Counted from the first letter of the stretch, positions 51,497 to 61,094 are shown. The stretch: 64,000 bases of DNA from Massilia endophytica (GCF_021165955.1 NZ_CP088952.1:1488001-1552000), one strand, 5' to 3'. Translations and numbers: made by a program. The notes: generated by a model not told the origin, from the letters alone.

Positions 51497-54202
51497 ATGG
51501 ATATCGAAAACGCGCTGCTTACCTTTCTCTCGCAACAAAGGGGCCTCATCACCGATAACCGCCCCTTGCGCCTGCGGCTGGACCACTCCACCGGCGTCAT
51601 GCATGACGTGCTCCTGCCACAGCGGATATATGGAACTGAGTCGATCTGCGGCGGCATCGACTATCGCGTCCTTTGCGTTTCATTGGATGCGCGCCTGCCC
51701 CTGAAGGAGCTGATCGCCTTGCCGGCGGCAATCGACATCGTGACCGACACGGGCGACCTGCGCACAATCTGCGGCATCGTCACCGAGGCCAGGGCAGGGG
51801 ACAGCGATGGCGGGCTGGCCACCTACCAGCTGCATATTGAGGACGCCTTCGCAGTCATGGAGAAGCGGACCAATACCCGTGTCTTCCGAAACCTGAACGA
51901 AGTGGAGATCGTCTGCACGCTGATCGACGAATGGCGGAAGACCAACCCCGTGCTGTCATCCTGCTTCGAGTACGAACTGGATGTGATGCTCAAGGTGCAG
52001 GAATACCCCCGGCGTGAATTCACCATGCAGTACCGGGAGTCGGATGCCGCCTTCATCTGGCGGCTGCTGAAGCGAAGGGGGATAGCATGGTGCTTCTACC
52101 CATCCGGGCGGGAGTGCCCGGCGCATAAGCTCTTCCTGTTCAACAGCACCAACTGTCTGCCGGAGAACGCCGCCGGAACCGTTCGCTTCCACCGCGATGC
52201 CGCCACTGAAGAATACGACACCATCACGGCCTGGAGCGCGGTGAGAAAGCTGAGTCCCAGCCAGACCATACTGCATAGCTGGGACTATCGCAACACGCCA
52301 AGCGCGGGCTACATGACCGTGAAGGCCTATAGCACGCTCGACCTGGCCGAAACCAGCGAGCAGTTGACCTCGACCTTGCACGACTACCAGATACAGACAC
52401 CGCATCTGGCGGGCAGCCACGAGGACCTGTGCCAACTGGGACAGATCGCCATGCGCCGGCACGATCTCGAATCCAAGTGCTTTCATGGCGAAGGGAGTGT
52501 GCGCTCGTTCCGGCCCGGCGAATACTTCGCCTTGACCGGGCATCCGGAGATAGACGGCCATGTCGTGAGCGAACGCGAGTTCGTCCTGACGAGCCTCCAG
52601 CTTGTGGCGCAAAACAACCTGCCCAAGGAAGTCTCCGACCGCATCGAGCGCCTGTTTGCCCGCAACTGCTGGGACGATGTGCAGGGCGCCGCCAGCCGGA
52701 TCAACGGCGACGCGACACGCACGTATATCCGCTTCTCTGCGGTCAGGCGCACAGTGCCCATTGTGCCTGCCTTCGACCGGTCCGAGATTCCCCACGCCAT
52801 GCTGCAAAGCGCCGTCGTCGTCGGGCCGGAAGGCGAAGAGGTCCACAGTGACGAACTGGGGCGGGTGAAAATCCGCTTTCCGGGCGCCAGGCAGGCGGAC
52901 CACGAGCATGCAGGCGGTGCGGGCGCCTCCGGGACGGATGCCGATTCCGCCTGGATCAGGGTTGCCACCAACTGGTCCGGCGCAGGCTTCGGCACGCTCA
53001 TGCTGCCCAGGGTAGGAAGTGAAGTGCTCATCGACTTCCTCGACGGCGATCCGGACAAGCCGATCATCGTGGGTCAGGTCTACAACAACCCGGCGCTGCC
53101 GCCGGCGCTCGAAAGGGGCGAACTGCCCGCAGGACGCTTCGCGGCAGGCATGAAGAGCCGCGAAATCGGCGGCTCCCGCAGCAACCAGCTTTCACTCGAC
53201 GATACGCCTGGGCAGATCAACGTGCACCTTGCCTCCGACCACGCGGAGAGCCAGCTGAATCTGGGCTACATGCCGGGCCGGCCCAGAGCGGCGCGCGGGG
53301 AGGGCGCAGAGCTGCGCAGTTCTGCGGTCAGTACGGTCCGTGGCGGGCGGGGAGTATTGATCACGGCCGGAACGTGCCGCGCGCCGGATGCACTGGAACG
53401 CGAAGGGCTGGCCAGCGCGCATGGCACTGCGATCTCAGTTTTCAGCTTTTTGGGCGAGATAGGGGCGCACGCCTGTAACGATCCGGACTACAGCGCCGAC
53501 GTCAAACGCCTCAAATCGGATATCGACGAATGGAATGCCAGTGGTGGAAAACCGGTACTCGCCCTTCACGGAGAAGCAGGCGCGATCCTGGGTAGCAACG
53601 GCAGCGTGTCCCTTGCGGCCGAAGGAGGGCTGGATGCGGCGGCCAAGGGCAACGTCAGCATGTCCAGTGGCGAAAGCCTGTTCGTGAGAGCCGCCCGGAG
53701 CATGAGCCTTCTCGCCTACAAATTCGGCATGAAGCTCGTCGCGGTTTCCGGCGACATCCAGATCCAGTCGCAGGACGGCTGCATCGAAATCTCGGCCAAA
53801 AAGCGCATCAAGCTTGTTGCCCATGACTCGATCGAACTTCATGCGCCCTCGATTCGGACGGTGGCTGAGGGCGCGATGGCCGATTACGGAGGCGGGAAGA
53901 TCGTGCAGCAGTGCAGAGACACCTGTCATGTGCGTTCAGCGAAGTTCGAGCATACCGGTGGCGGTGATGGAAAGCCCGAGCGCATCAGCTTCACCCACGC
54001 CGAGAAGGAGCAGGATCAACAAGTGCGAATCTGCGACAACAAGACCGGAGAGCCGCTCCCCAACTGCCGCTACCGCATTAGTGCCGATGACGGACGAAGC
54101 TTCGAAGGAACGACAGACGACCAAGGGTTCTCCCAACGCTTCCGCACCAAAGACCCGTTCTCGAAATACCGGGTCGAGGTGCTTCATCAGGACTTGGCAT
54201 GA
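51497..54202 (+). CDS. vgrG: T6SS spike protein VgrG with TTR-like C-terminus
   Basis: This 901-residue VgrG has the gp27-like N-terminal region (about 1-430, including VMEKRTNTRVFRNLNEVEIV and FTMQYRESDAAFIWRLLKRR). An OB/gp5 domain follows (about 440-535: WIRVATNWSGAGFGTLMLPR, then GSEVLIDFLDGDPDKP), then a DUF2345-like beta region (about 590-790, with SVSLAAEGGLDAAAKGNVSM). The last 80 residues (VRICDNKTGEPLPNCRYRIS, DDGRSFEGTTDDQGFS) look like a transthyretin/carboxypeptidase-regulatory domain, a known cargo-recruiting type. The stop overlaps the lipase start (ATGA). Confidence 0.92.
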   Translation: MDIENALLTFLSQQRGLITDNRPLRLRLDHSTGVMHDVLLPQRIYGTESICGGIDYRVLCVSLDARLPLKELIALPAAIDIVTDTGDLRTICGIVTEARAGDSDGGLATYQLHIEDAFAVMEKRTNTRVFRNLNEVEIVCTLIDEWRKTNPVLSSCFEYELDVMLKVQEYPRREFTMQYRESDAAFIWRLLKRRGIAWCFYPSGRECPAHKLFLFNSTNCLPENAAGTVRFHRDAATEEYDTITAWSAVRKLSPSQTILHSWDYRNTPSAGYMTVKAYSTLDLAETSEQLTSTLHDYQIQTPHLAGSHEDLCQLGQIAMRRHDLESKCFHGEGSVRSFRPGEYFALTGHPEIDGHVVSEREFVLTSLQLVAQNNLPKEVSDRIERLFARNCWDDVQGAASRINGDATRTYIRFSAVRRTVPIVPAFDRSEIPHAMLQSAVVVGPEGEEVHSDELGRVKIRFPGARQADHEHAGGAGASGTDADSAWIRVATNWSGAGFGTLMLPRVGSEVLIDFLDGDPDKPIIVGQVYNNPALPPALERGELPAGRFAAGMKSREIGGSRSNQLSLDDTPGQINVHLASDHAESQLNLGYMPGRPRAARGEGAELRSSAVSTVRGGRGVLITAGTCRAPDALEREGLASAHGTAISVFSFLGEIGAHACNDPDYSADVKRLKSDIDEWNASGGKPVLALHGEAGAILGSNGSVSLAAEGGLDAAAKGNVSMSSGESLFVRAARSMSLLAYKFGMKLVAVSGDIQIQSQDGCIEISAKKRIKLVAHDSIELHAPSIRTVAEGAMADYGGGKIVQQCRDTCHVRSAKFEHTGGGDGKPERISFTHAEKEQDQQVRICDNKTGEPLPNCRYRISADDGRSFEGTTDDQGFSQRFRTKDPFSKYRVEVLHQDLA

Positions 54203-55887
54203 CAACCAAACTACCTGTCAAGCACGAGTATGGCGGTCTCATAACCGAAGGCTTCTTCACGCCACTCGAGGATAAAACCTTCCAGACAATGCTGGTGCCG
54301 CCACGCCGTGTGCTGCCAATCATCTTCATTCCGGGGATCATGGGTTCCAACCTGCGCACGAGTCCCGCAACCCAAGAGCTGCTCGGCAAGTCCAATAATA
54401 TCGCCTGGCGACCAGACCGCCTTGGCGAGGCGGCATATATGTTGAAGGCTACGCCGCGCGTTCGCCAGCTACTGCTGAATCCTGACGAGACTGAAGTTGA
54501 TACGTATGTGCCGGGCCAGGCAACCGGCAACAAAGAGGAGACGTCCGAGCAGCGGCACAAGCTGAAAATTGGCGTTTCGCTCGATAAGATCGCCGACTCT
54601 CCACTGCTGTTCGATGACCCACCTGCAGTCAGTTCTCCCCGCACCAAGGAAGAGAAGGCAAGAGAGCGCGGTTGGGGCGAGGTCTATTTCAGCAGTTACC
54701 GTGAAGTTCTGGAATGCTGCGAGCAAGCCTTGAACTCTCGGCCCGGCCAAGGTATTTGGCAAGAAATCATAGGAAAGGACCCGTCAGCATGGGCGGCAGA
54801 TGATGTACCGAAACTCCAGCCATTGACACTGCCGGAACTCACGGAGGCAGTGAAGGGCGTTTTCTTTCCCGTGCACGCCATGGGCTACAACTGGCTCCAG
54901 TCGAATGCGGATTCGGCGGCTGTCCTGAAGGGACGAATTCTCGCTCTGATCGAAAAGTATAGAGCGGGAGGATACGAATGCAAGAAGGTCATCTTGATAA
55001 CCCATTCGATGGGTGGTTTGGTAGCACGTGCACTAGTTCATCCGGATATTGGGGGGCTGGGGTTTGAAGTCGCAGGTGTCGTGCACGGTGTTATGCCTGC
55101 CGCTGGCGCACCAGCGGCCTACAAGCGAATGCGTTGTGGTTTTGAAGAACAGCTTTTCGGCGTTCATCCTGCGCCCAAAGTACTCGGAAACTATGGGAGC
55201 GAGGTTACCGCAGTACTTGGCAATGCTCCGGGTGGACTTCAGCTACTTCCTAGTAAGGCATATGGCAATGGATGGCTATGCGTTCGACAGGACAGGCTTC
55301 TGTTCGATCGCTTTCCCAAGAATGGAGATCCTTACGAGGAAATCTACAAGTTGAAGGATCGCTGGTATGGATTATTGCGTGAAGACTGGCTCAATCCCGC
55401 CCGCTCGCCGGACGCAGGCGCGGAACGAACAGGAGCCCTGCTTGATGCCGCCAAGCGCTTTCACGAGTCGATTGCTCAAACCTATCACGATGTTAGTTAT
55501 GCACTCTACGGGGCCGATGCAGGTCGGCCATCCTGGGAGACTGTTACGTGGAATCTTCAACGCAATGTACGGAATTCCAACTGGCATACGCTACAGATTG
55601 CGAGCGATAGTCAACAGGGACACCTTGAGCTATGCGCTGCAGATTCCAATCCAAAGGACCGCGAGAGAATTCCGGTGGAACTTGGCGCCTCGTCTGGCGC
55701 TGGTGATGAAACCGTCCCGGTCCGCTCTGCGGATTTGCAGCGGCAGAGTGCAAAGTTCTCAGGAGTCTTTCGGCAGACAGGCTATGAACACCAAGGCAGT
55801 TTCAGCGACAAGAAAGTTTTGATGGCGACGTTGTATTGCATTGTGCGGATCGCGCAGAGAATGAAATGGGGGAATCATGCTTGTTAG
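54199..55887 (+). CDS. Putative T6SS phospholipase effector (Tle4/PGAP1-like)
   Basis: This 562-residue alpha/beta hydrolase has PIIFIPGIMGSNLR (oxyanion loop typical of LCAT/PGAP1-type lipases) and nucleophile elbow THSMGGLVAR with Ser about 270; the first Gly of GxSxG is Thr, as in some lipases. SGAGDETVPV and YEHQGSF near residues 500-535 are the likely Asp and His. Start overlaps vgrG by 4 nt, tying it to that spike. The next gene is a Tli4-type protein, so a Tle4-like effector with cognate immunity is the best reading. GC is clearly lower than in the flanking operons. Confidence 0.8.
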   Translation: MTTKLPVKHEYGGLITEGFFTPLEDKTFQTMLVPPRRVLPIIFIPGIMGSNLRTSPATQELLGKSNNIAWRPDRLGEAAYMLKATPRVRQLLLNPDETEVDTYVPGQATGNKEETSEQRHKLKIGVSLDKIADSPLLFDDPPAVSSPRTKEEKARERGWGEVYFSSYREVLECCEQALNSRPGQGIWQEIIGKDPSAWAADDVPKLQPLTLPELTEAVKGVFFPVHAMGYNWLQSNADSAAVLKGRILALIEKYRAGGYECKKVILITHSMGGLVARALVHPDIGGLGFEVAGVVHGVMPAAGAPAAYKRMRCGFEEQLFGVHPAPKVLGNYGSEVTAVLGNAPGGLQLLPSKAYGNGWLCVRQDRLLFDRFPKNGDPYEEIYKLKDRWYGLLREDWLNPARSPDAGAERTGALLDAAKRFHESIAQTYHDVSYALYGADAGRPSWETVTWNLQRNVRNSNWHTLQIASDSQQGHLELCAADSNPKDRERIPVELGASSGAGDETVPVRSADLQRQSAKFSGVFRQTGYEHQGSFSDKKVLMATLYCIVRIAQRMKWGNHAC

Positions 55888-56950
55888 CTTACATAGACTT
55901 CGTTCTTCCATTCTTGTCATCCTCATGGCGGGGCTCCAGTTGTCTTGTTCATCAAAGGGGAATGCAATGGAACAATCGACTGAACGAGTGCAGGAGGTCT
56001 TCAAAACCACCAGGACTCTCTGTGTGGGGCGTTTCCTGATCGACGTTCCCTTGACAGCGACGGTGGTCCACGGCGCTATGTGGGTTCCTTACGACCTCAT
56101 ACGTTTGCCAAAAGAAGCGCCGAACATTGACGAGCACATCCAGAAGCTGATCTCGGAGCTCGACGGAAAGCGTCACCTCGCTGCCAGAGAACTCCGCGGC
56201 GAGCGGGGGGTGCTAGGAAAAGTCGTCGATGGCGCATTGCCAGGACAGCGAATTTTCTTCGGCTTGAGCGGCATGGCAAGCTTCTACAAGATCCGCTCTC
56301 TGATACCGATAGCCGACGACTTGTTCATACAGACAGCGATACCGGTCCGGGATGGGAACGACTATGGCAGCACTGTTCAGGAGCTAAATAGTGTCGCCAG
56401 GCGCATCGTGTCGCGTGGCGACAATGAACTCCCGCGGGAGAGCGGCTTTTGTGTCGATGGTGCGTTGGTGCGCGATTCGGATAATCCCAAGGTGGAAAAA
56501 ATCCAGATGGGTATTCGGCTAAAGGAATTTCCGGATGTGCATTTCTCTCTTGAGTTGCTGCGCGGGGACTACATTGTTGAATCGGATGCTATCGAACCCC
56601 GGCTGGCAGCCGCCCGGCGTGATGCCATTGCAGCGGGCTTTGGTGATTGGTTTGAACGGATCAAAACTCTGCGCCGAGGCGAGCGCACCTTGGGTGCTTG
56701 GAAGGGTTTCGAGGTTCTTGCACGCCTGCCGGCCCAGAAAGACCAAGGCGAATCGCATGACTTCAACTTCGTCGCGCTGGGCGAAGCCAAGAATCCAAGC
56801 GTTCCTGCGTTGGATATGAAGCTGGATACCGGTGTAGAGGACAACCGCCCCGGCGCCATCCCGCCCAGCATCAGCGATGCGGAGGCAGTCTATCTCTGGG
56901 ACAAGCTGACGAACTCGCTCCGCCTGCGCCCTGTAACCGCTTCGAAATAG
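55877..56950 (+). CDS. Tli4-like immunity protein, exported
   Basis: This 357-residue protein has a hydrophobic signal segment (SSILVILMAGLQLSC). The Cys could be lipidated, although QLSC is a poor lipobox. The mature part contains TLCVGRFLIDVPLTATV, the block seen at the start of Tli4-family immunity proteins, and ends with an EAVYLWDKLTNSLRLRP segment. It overlaps the lipase by 11 nt, typical for effector-immunity pairs. Periplasmic location fits protection from a membrane-attacking lipase. No other function is evident. Confidence 0.8.
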   Translation: MLVSLHRLRSSILVILMAGLQLSCSSKGNAMEQSTERVQEVFKTTRTLCVGRFLIDVPLTATVVHGAMWVPYDLIRLPKEAPNIDEHIQKLISELDGKRHLAARELRGERGVLGKVVDGALPGQRIFFGLSGMASFYKIRSLIPIADDLFIQTAIPVRDGNDYGSTVQELNSVARRIVSRGDNELPRESGFCVDGALVRDSDNPKVEKIQMGIRLKEFPDVHFSLELLRGDYIVESDAIEPRLAAARRDAIAAGFGDWFERIKTLRRGERTLGAWKGFEVLARLPAQKDQGESHDFNFVALGEAKNPSVPALDMKLDTGVEDNRPGAIPPSISDAEAVYLWDKLTNSLRLRPVTASK

Positions 56951-57021
56951 CGCCGAAGCGCCGTGAAAGGCAGGGTGCGCACGATAGGATTTGCGGTACT
57001 GCAGAATAATTGCACTTTGGT

Positions 57022-57042
57022 AAAATTGTTTCAGACAATTTT
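57022..57042. promoter_or_regulatory. Palindrome upstream of the aminotransferase-like gene
   Basis: Perfect 8-bp arms AAAATTGT and ACAATTTT flank the 5-nt centre TTCAG, just 8 bp before the first possible start codon. The ATTGT-N5-ACAAT core resembles sites of GntR/FadR-type repressors. In RNA it could form a hairpin that masks the ribosome site. Confidence 0.5.
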
Positions 57043-57050
57043 CACTGAGG

Positions 57051-58208
57051 ATGGAGATGATGCAGGTTTCGAAGCGGATCGCGGCGGCCCGGCCGCTGGC
57101 TACCACGGCGATGCACGAGCGGGTGGATATCCTCAGGTTGCAAGGTGAAAGCGTGATCGATTTCTCCATCGCCATTTCACACTTCCCCGCGCCAGCCTCC
57201 GTACGCGCTGCCGTGGCGGAAGCCCTGCAGCAGCCGCTCCTGCCCTATACAGCCGTCGGCGGTGCGCCCGCGCTGCGCCAGCAGCTGGCTGGCAAGCTGC
57301 GCGAGGAGAACGGCATCTCCGCCGGCGCGCAGCACGTCATCGTCACCAACGGCGCGAAACAGGCGCTGTACCAGTCCCTGTATGTGATGACCGATCCGGG
57401 CGATACCGTCATCGTGTTCCGCCCGCACTGGCCCGCCTATGTGGCCACGGGCCAGCTGCTCGGCCTCAACATCGTGCTGGTAGACCAGCCCGAGGTGGTG
57501 GACGCGGCCTTCCTGGACCGCCTGCCGCGCGCCAAGGTGCTCATTATTAACAACCCGCACAATCCCACCGGTAAGGTGTACACCAAGTCAGAGCTGGACA
57601 GCATCGCCGACTGGCTGCGGGCGCGCCGCTGCCACGCCATCGTGGACGAAAGCTACGAGAAGCTGATCTTCGAAGGCGTGCATCACAGCCTGGCCGCCTG
57701 CAAGGATTGGGAGGAGCTGGGCATCGTCACCATTTTCTCGGCCTCGCAGAGCTACGCCATGATGGGCTGGCGTGCAGGCTTCGCTTCCGCGCCCGCCGTG
57801 TGGGTGAAGGCCATGGAGGCGCTCCAGGGGCCGATCACGGCGGCCGTTCCGGCGCTGAGCCAGGTGGCGGCGGAGGCGGCCTTCGCGGTGGGCGATGTGC
57901 CCGAACTGCTGGCGGACTACCGCGTGCGGCGCGACCTGGTGGTGGACATGTTCGCCACCCAGCCCTGGATCAAGATGCCCGCTCCGGCCTCCGGACCCTA
58001 CCTGTGGGGGGACATTTCCGGCATCACGCGCGATACGGTGGGCTTCGCCGAAACTCTGATCGAGGAGTTCCGCGTGGCGATCATGCCGGGCGAGGCGCTT
58101 GGCTGCCCCGGCTTCATCCGGATCGGGTATATTGCTGACGATGAGACAACTTTGCGCAAAGGCGTTCAGGCCATCATTTCCCTTGGTAAACGCATGGCGG
58201 AAAGCTGA
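57051..58208 (+). CDS. Class I/II aminotransferase-fold protein lacking the PLP lysine
   Basis: This 385-residue (from 57051) fold type I protein has LPYTAVGGAPALRQQL, NNPHNPTGKV (about 166), IVDESYEKL with the Asp and Tyr that hold PLP, GWRAGF and FIRIGY with the carboxylate-binding Arg. The Schiff-base position in the usual SxSKxYAMxGWR motif is Gln233 (SASQSYAMMGWRAGF), read directly from CAG at 57747-57749. It should not form an internal aldimine, so ordinary transamination is unlikely. ATGs at 57051, 57057 and 57060 compete; GAGG lies 6 nt before 57057. A histidine kinase gene follows 12 nt later. Confidence 0.85.
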   Translation: MEMMQVSKRIAAARPLATTAMHERVDILRLQGESVIDFSIAISHFPAPASVRAAVAEALQQPLLPYTAVGGAPALRQQLAGKLREENGISAGAQHVIVTNGAKQALYQSLYVMTDPGDTVIVFRPHWPAYVATGQLLGLNIVLVDQPEVVDAAFLDRLPRAKVLIINNPHNPTGKVYTKSELDSIADWLRARRCHAIVDESYEKLIFEGVHHSLAACKDWEELGIVTIFSASQSYAMMGWRAGFASAPAVWVKAMEALQGPITAAVPALSQVAAEAAFAVGDVPELLADYRVRRDLVVDMFATQPWIKMPAPASGPYLWGDISGITRDTVGFAETLIEEFRVAIMPGEALGCPGFIRIGYIADDETTLRKGVQAIISLGKRMAES

Positions 58209-58220
58209 AGAGAACCAACT

Positions 58221-60443
58221 ATGCCGGTGCTTCGTTTGAACAGTCTGCGGGGGCGCCTGATCCTGCTGGTTACGCTGGCCATCACGCCGATGGCCGCGAT
58301 GACGGTGCTCACCGGCCTGCGCGAACGTGAACACGCCATCGAGGTGGCGCGCGAGAACCTGCAGCGGGTGGCCAACCTGGCCGCCGCCAACGAAGCCCAG
58401 TCCCTGGAAGGCGCGCGCCAGATCCTGCGCGACCTGTCCAGCATCCCGGATGTGCTGGGCCAGCCGGAAGACTGCAGCCTGCTCATGTCCGACATCCTGT
58501 CCAAGAACACGGACTTCGTGAACTTCGGCGTGATCCAGATGAATGGCGACGTGACCTGTTCCGCCGTGGCTTCCGTGGGCCTGGTGAACCTGGCCGACCG
58601 CTCCCATTTCAAGCGCGCCATCGCCGAGCGCCGCTTCATTGCCGGTAACTATGTGTTCGGCCGCGTCATCGGCAAGCACACCATTAATCTCACCTACCCG
58701 GTCATCCAGGGTAGCGAAGTGAAAGCCGTGCTGTTCGCGGCCATGGACCTGGTGGAGCTGGACAAGTTCGTGCTCGACGTGCAGCTCTCGCCCGGCTCCC
58801 TGCTGTGGACTGCGGACGTGGAGGGCACCATCATCTCCCATCGCCCGGACCCCACCAACTATTTCGGCAAGAAGCTTCCCGAGCCGCTGCGTTCACTGCT
58901 GCCCCAGCATCCCAAGGTGCCCGTGGTGCTGAAGGATTCGGACGGGGTGGACAGGCTGTATGCCTTTGCCCGCGTGGGCAGCCGTGAAGTGTCGGACTAC
59001 ACGGTCATGATCGGCATTCCCTATGAGGAGATCGTGGCCGCTGCCACGCGCGACCAGATGATTGCCGTCGTGGGCCTGGTGGCCACCATCACCCTTGCGC
59101 TGCTGGCCGCCTGGTTCGGCGGCGATGTGCTGATCGTGCGCCGCGTGCAAACCCTGGCCAGCACCGCCAACCGCATCGCTTCCGGTTCGCTCGACACGCG
59201 CACCGGCATGCGCTACGAGAACGAGGAGATCAGCGACCTGGCGCGCTCGCTGGACGAAATGGCCCAGGCCCTGCAGAAGAAGGAGCTGGAGCGCGACGCG
59301 GCGGCGGCTTCGCTGCAGGCGGCGGACAAGCGCAAGGACGAATTCCTGGCCATGCTGGCGCACGAGCTGCGCAACCCCCTGGCTCCCATCAGCTCGGGGG
59401 CCCAGGTGCTGAAGATGGCGCATGCCGACAATCCCTCGGTGGCGCGCACCGCCGAAATCATTTCGCGCCAGGTCGAGCACATGACGCGCCTGATCGACGA
59501 CCTGCTGGACGTGTCGCGCGTTACGCGCGGCCTGGTCAAGCTGAATCGCACGCCCCTGGACCTGCGCAGCGTGGTGGAAGACGCCGTCGAGCAGGCCTAT
59601 CCTCTGTTCAAGAGCAAGCGCCAGCAGCTCGCGCTGAACCTTCCTGCGGAACCCATGGGCGTGCGCGCGGACCACAAGCGCATGGTGCAGGTGGTGGCCA
59701 ACCTGCTCAACAACGCCGCCAAGTACACACCCGAGAACGGCCATATCAGCGTGACCCTTACGCGCGAGGACGGCGTGGTGCGCCTGGAAGTGGCGGACGA
59801 CGGCATCGGCATGACCAACGAGCTGGTGGCCCGCGTCTTCGAACTGTTCACCCAGGCCGAGCGCACTTCGGACCGTTCGCAGGGCGGCCTGGGCCTGGGC
59901 CTGGCCCTGGTGCGCACCCTGGTGCTGCTGCACGGCGGCACGGTGGATGCGTCCAGCGCAGGACTGGACCGGGGCAGCACCTTCTCGGTGCGCCTGCCGT
60001 ACGAGCCGCTGCCGGAAGGCGGCGCGGGAACATCCGGCCACGTGCCGCACAGCGCCTCCCACGGCGGCAGCCTGCGCTGCCTGGTGGTGGACGACAATGT
60101 CGATGCGGCCCAGACCCTGGCCCTCTTCCTCGAAGCCGCCGGCCATGAAGTGCAGGTCGCCCACCGCGCCACCGAGGCGCTGGAGATGGCGCGCCACCTG
60201 CGGCCCCAGGTCTGCTTCCTGGATATCGGCCTGCCCGATATCGACGGCAACGAGCTGGCCGCTCTCCTGCGCCGCATGCCCGAGACCTCGCAGGCGCAGC
60301 TGGTGGCCGTTACCGGCTACGGCCGCAAGGAAGACCAGGAGAAGTCCATCGCCGCCGGTTTCGACCACTATTTCGTCAAGCCCATGGACACGGGCAAGCT
60401 GGTGAACCTGCTGGGCGTACTCACGCTGGAGACCGCTCATTAG
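58221..60443 (+). CDS. Hybrid sensor histidine kinase (Cache, HAMP, kinase, receiver)
   Basis: This 740-residue protein has a transmembrane helix at about 10-32, a double-Cache-like sensor (about 35-275), a second helix (about 280-302), HAMP, dimerisation domain with phospho-His in AMLAHELRNPLAP (about 381), ATPase boxes NLLNNAAKYTPENG, DDGIGM and GGLGLGLAL (about 495-560) and a C-terminal receiver with Asp667 in FLDIGLPD and Lys in VKPMD. No output regulator lies next to it. It begins 12 nt after the aminotransferase-like gene, so that protein could supply or modulate its signal (inference). Confidence 0.93.
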   Translation: MPVLRLNSLRGRLILLVTLAITPMAAMTVLTGLREREHAIEVARENLQRVANLAAANEAQSLEGARQILRDLSSIPDVLGQPEDCSLLMSDILSKNTDFVNFGVIQMNGDVTCSAVASVGLVNLADRSHFKRAIAERRFIAGNYVFGRVIGKHTINLTYPVIQGSEVKAVLFAAMDLVELDKFVLDVQLSPGSLLWTADVEGTIISHRPDPTNYFGKKLPEPLRSLLPQHPKVPVVLKDSDGVDRLYAFARVGSREVSDYTVMIGIPYEEIVAAATRDQMIAVVGLVATITLALLAAWFGGDVLIVRRVQTLASTANRIASGSLDTRTGMRYENEEISDLARSLDEMAQALQKKELERDAAAASLQAADKRKDEFLAMLAHELRNPLAPISSGAQVLKMAHADNPSVARTAEIISRQVEHMTRLIDDLLDVSRVTRGLVKLNRTPLDLRSVVEDAVEQAYPLFKSKRQQLALNLPAEPMGVRADHKRMVQVVANLLNNAAKYTPENGHISVTLTREDGVVRLEVADDGIGMTNELVARVFELFTQAERTSDRSQGGLGLGLALVRTLVLLHGGTVDASSAGLDRGSTFSVRLPYEPLPEGGAGTSGHVPHSASHGGSLRCLVVDDNVDAAQTLALFLEAAGHEVQVAHRATEALEMARHLRPQVCFLDIGLPDIDGNELAALLRRMPETSQAQLVAVTGYGRKEDQEKSIAAGFDHYFVKPMDTGKLVNLLGVLTLETAH

Positions 60444-60445
60444 GC

Positions 60446-60451
60446 TAGAAT
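60446..60451 (+). promoter_or_regulatory. TAGAAT box placed for a leaderless transcript (nitrobindin gene)
   Basis: TAGAAT ends 7 nt before the ATG at 60459, with no Shine-Dalgarno between them. A -10 element here would start transcription at or within a base or two of the ATG. The same arrangement recurs upstream of three neighbouring genes. Confidence 0.55.
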
Positions 60452-60458
60452 TGCCTAT

Positions 60459-61094
60459 ATGAACGAATTCTCCGAAGACATCTACACCGAACCTTCCGGC
60501 ATCGACATCGACACCCTGGCCAACCTGGGCCCGCTGCGTGCGCTTGCCGGAACCTGGGAAGGCACGCGCGGCCTGGACATCAAGCCCAAGGCCGACGGCC
60601 CGCGCAAGCAGGCCTATGTCGAGCGCATCGAGCTCGTGCCCATCGACCCCGTCACCAACGGCCCACAGCTGTTCTACGGCCTGCGCTATGTGCTCATCGT
60701 CAACAAGCCGGACAACGTGAAGACCTACCATGAGCAGGTGGGCTATTTCCTGTGGGAGCCCGCCACGAAGACCGTGATCCAGACCCTCGCCATCCCGCGC
60801 GGCCAGATCGCCATGGCGCAGGGCACGGTAGAGCCGGATGCGACAAGTTTCGAGCTGGTGGCGCGCCAGGAGTCGGACAACTACGGCATTCTTTCGAATC
60901 CCTTCCTGGAGTACGGCTTCCGCACCGTCGAATACCGCATCAAGGTCAGCGTCAACGAAGACGGCAGCTGGGCTTACGACGAGGACACCGTCATGCTCAT
61001 TCGCGGCAAGGAGAACGAGCCTTTCCATCACATGGACCGCAACCTGCTGGTCAAGGTGGCCGAGCCCCAGCTCAACCCGATGGCGCGCCGCTGA
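60459..61094 (+). CDS. Nitrobindin/FABP-like haem-binding beta-barrel protein
   Basis: This 211-residue protein matches the DUF1794/nitrobindin family: LAGTWEGTRG (the GxWxG signature) at about 29-38, then a ten-strand barrel pattern. The HHMDRNLLVKV segment near the C-terminus contains the candidate haem-ligating His. Nitrobindins bind ferric haem and handle NO or peroxynitrite in studied members. Its location two genes upstream of NsrR and flavohaemoglobin fits nitrosative-stress handling. A TAGAAT box sits just upstream of the ATG with no ribosome site. Confidence 0.85.
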   Translation: MNEFSEDIYTEPSGIDIDTLANLGPLRALAGTWEGTRGLDIKPKADGPRKQAYVERIELVPIDPVTNGPQLFYGLRYVLIVNKPDNVKTYHEQVGYFLWEPATKTVIQTLAIPRGQIAMAQGTVEPDATSFELVARQESDNYGILSNPFLEYGFRTVEYRIKVSVNEDGSWAYDEDTVMLIRGKENEPFHHMDRNLLVKVAEPQLNPMARR

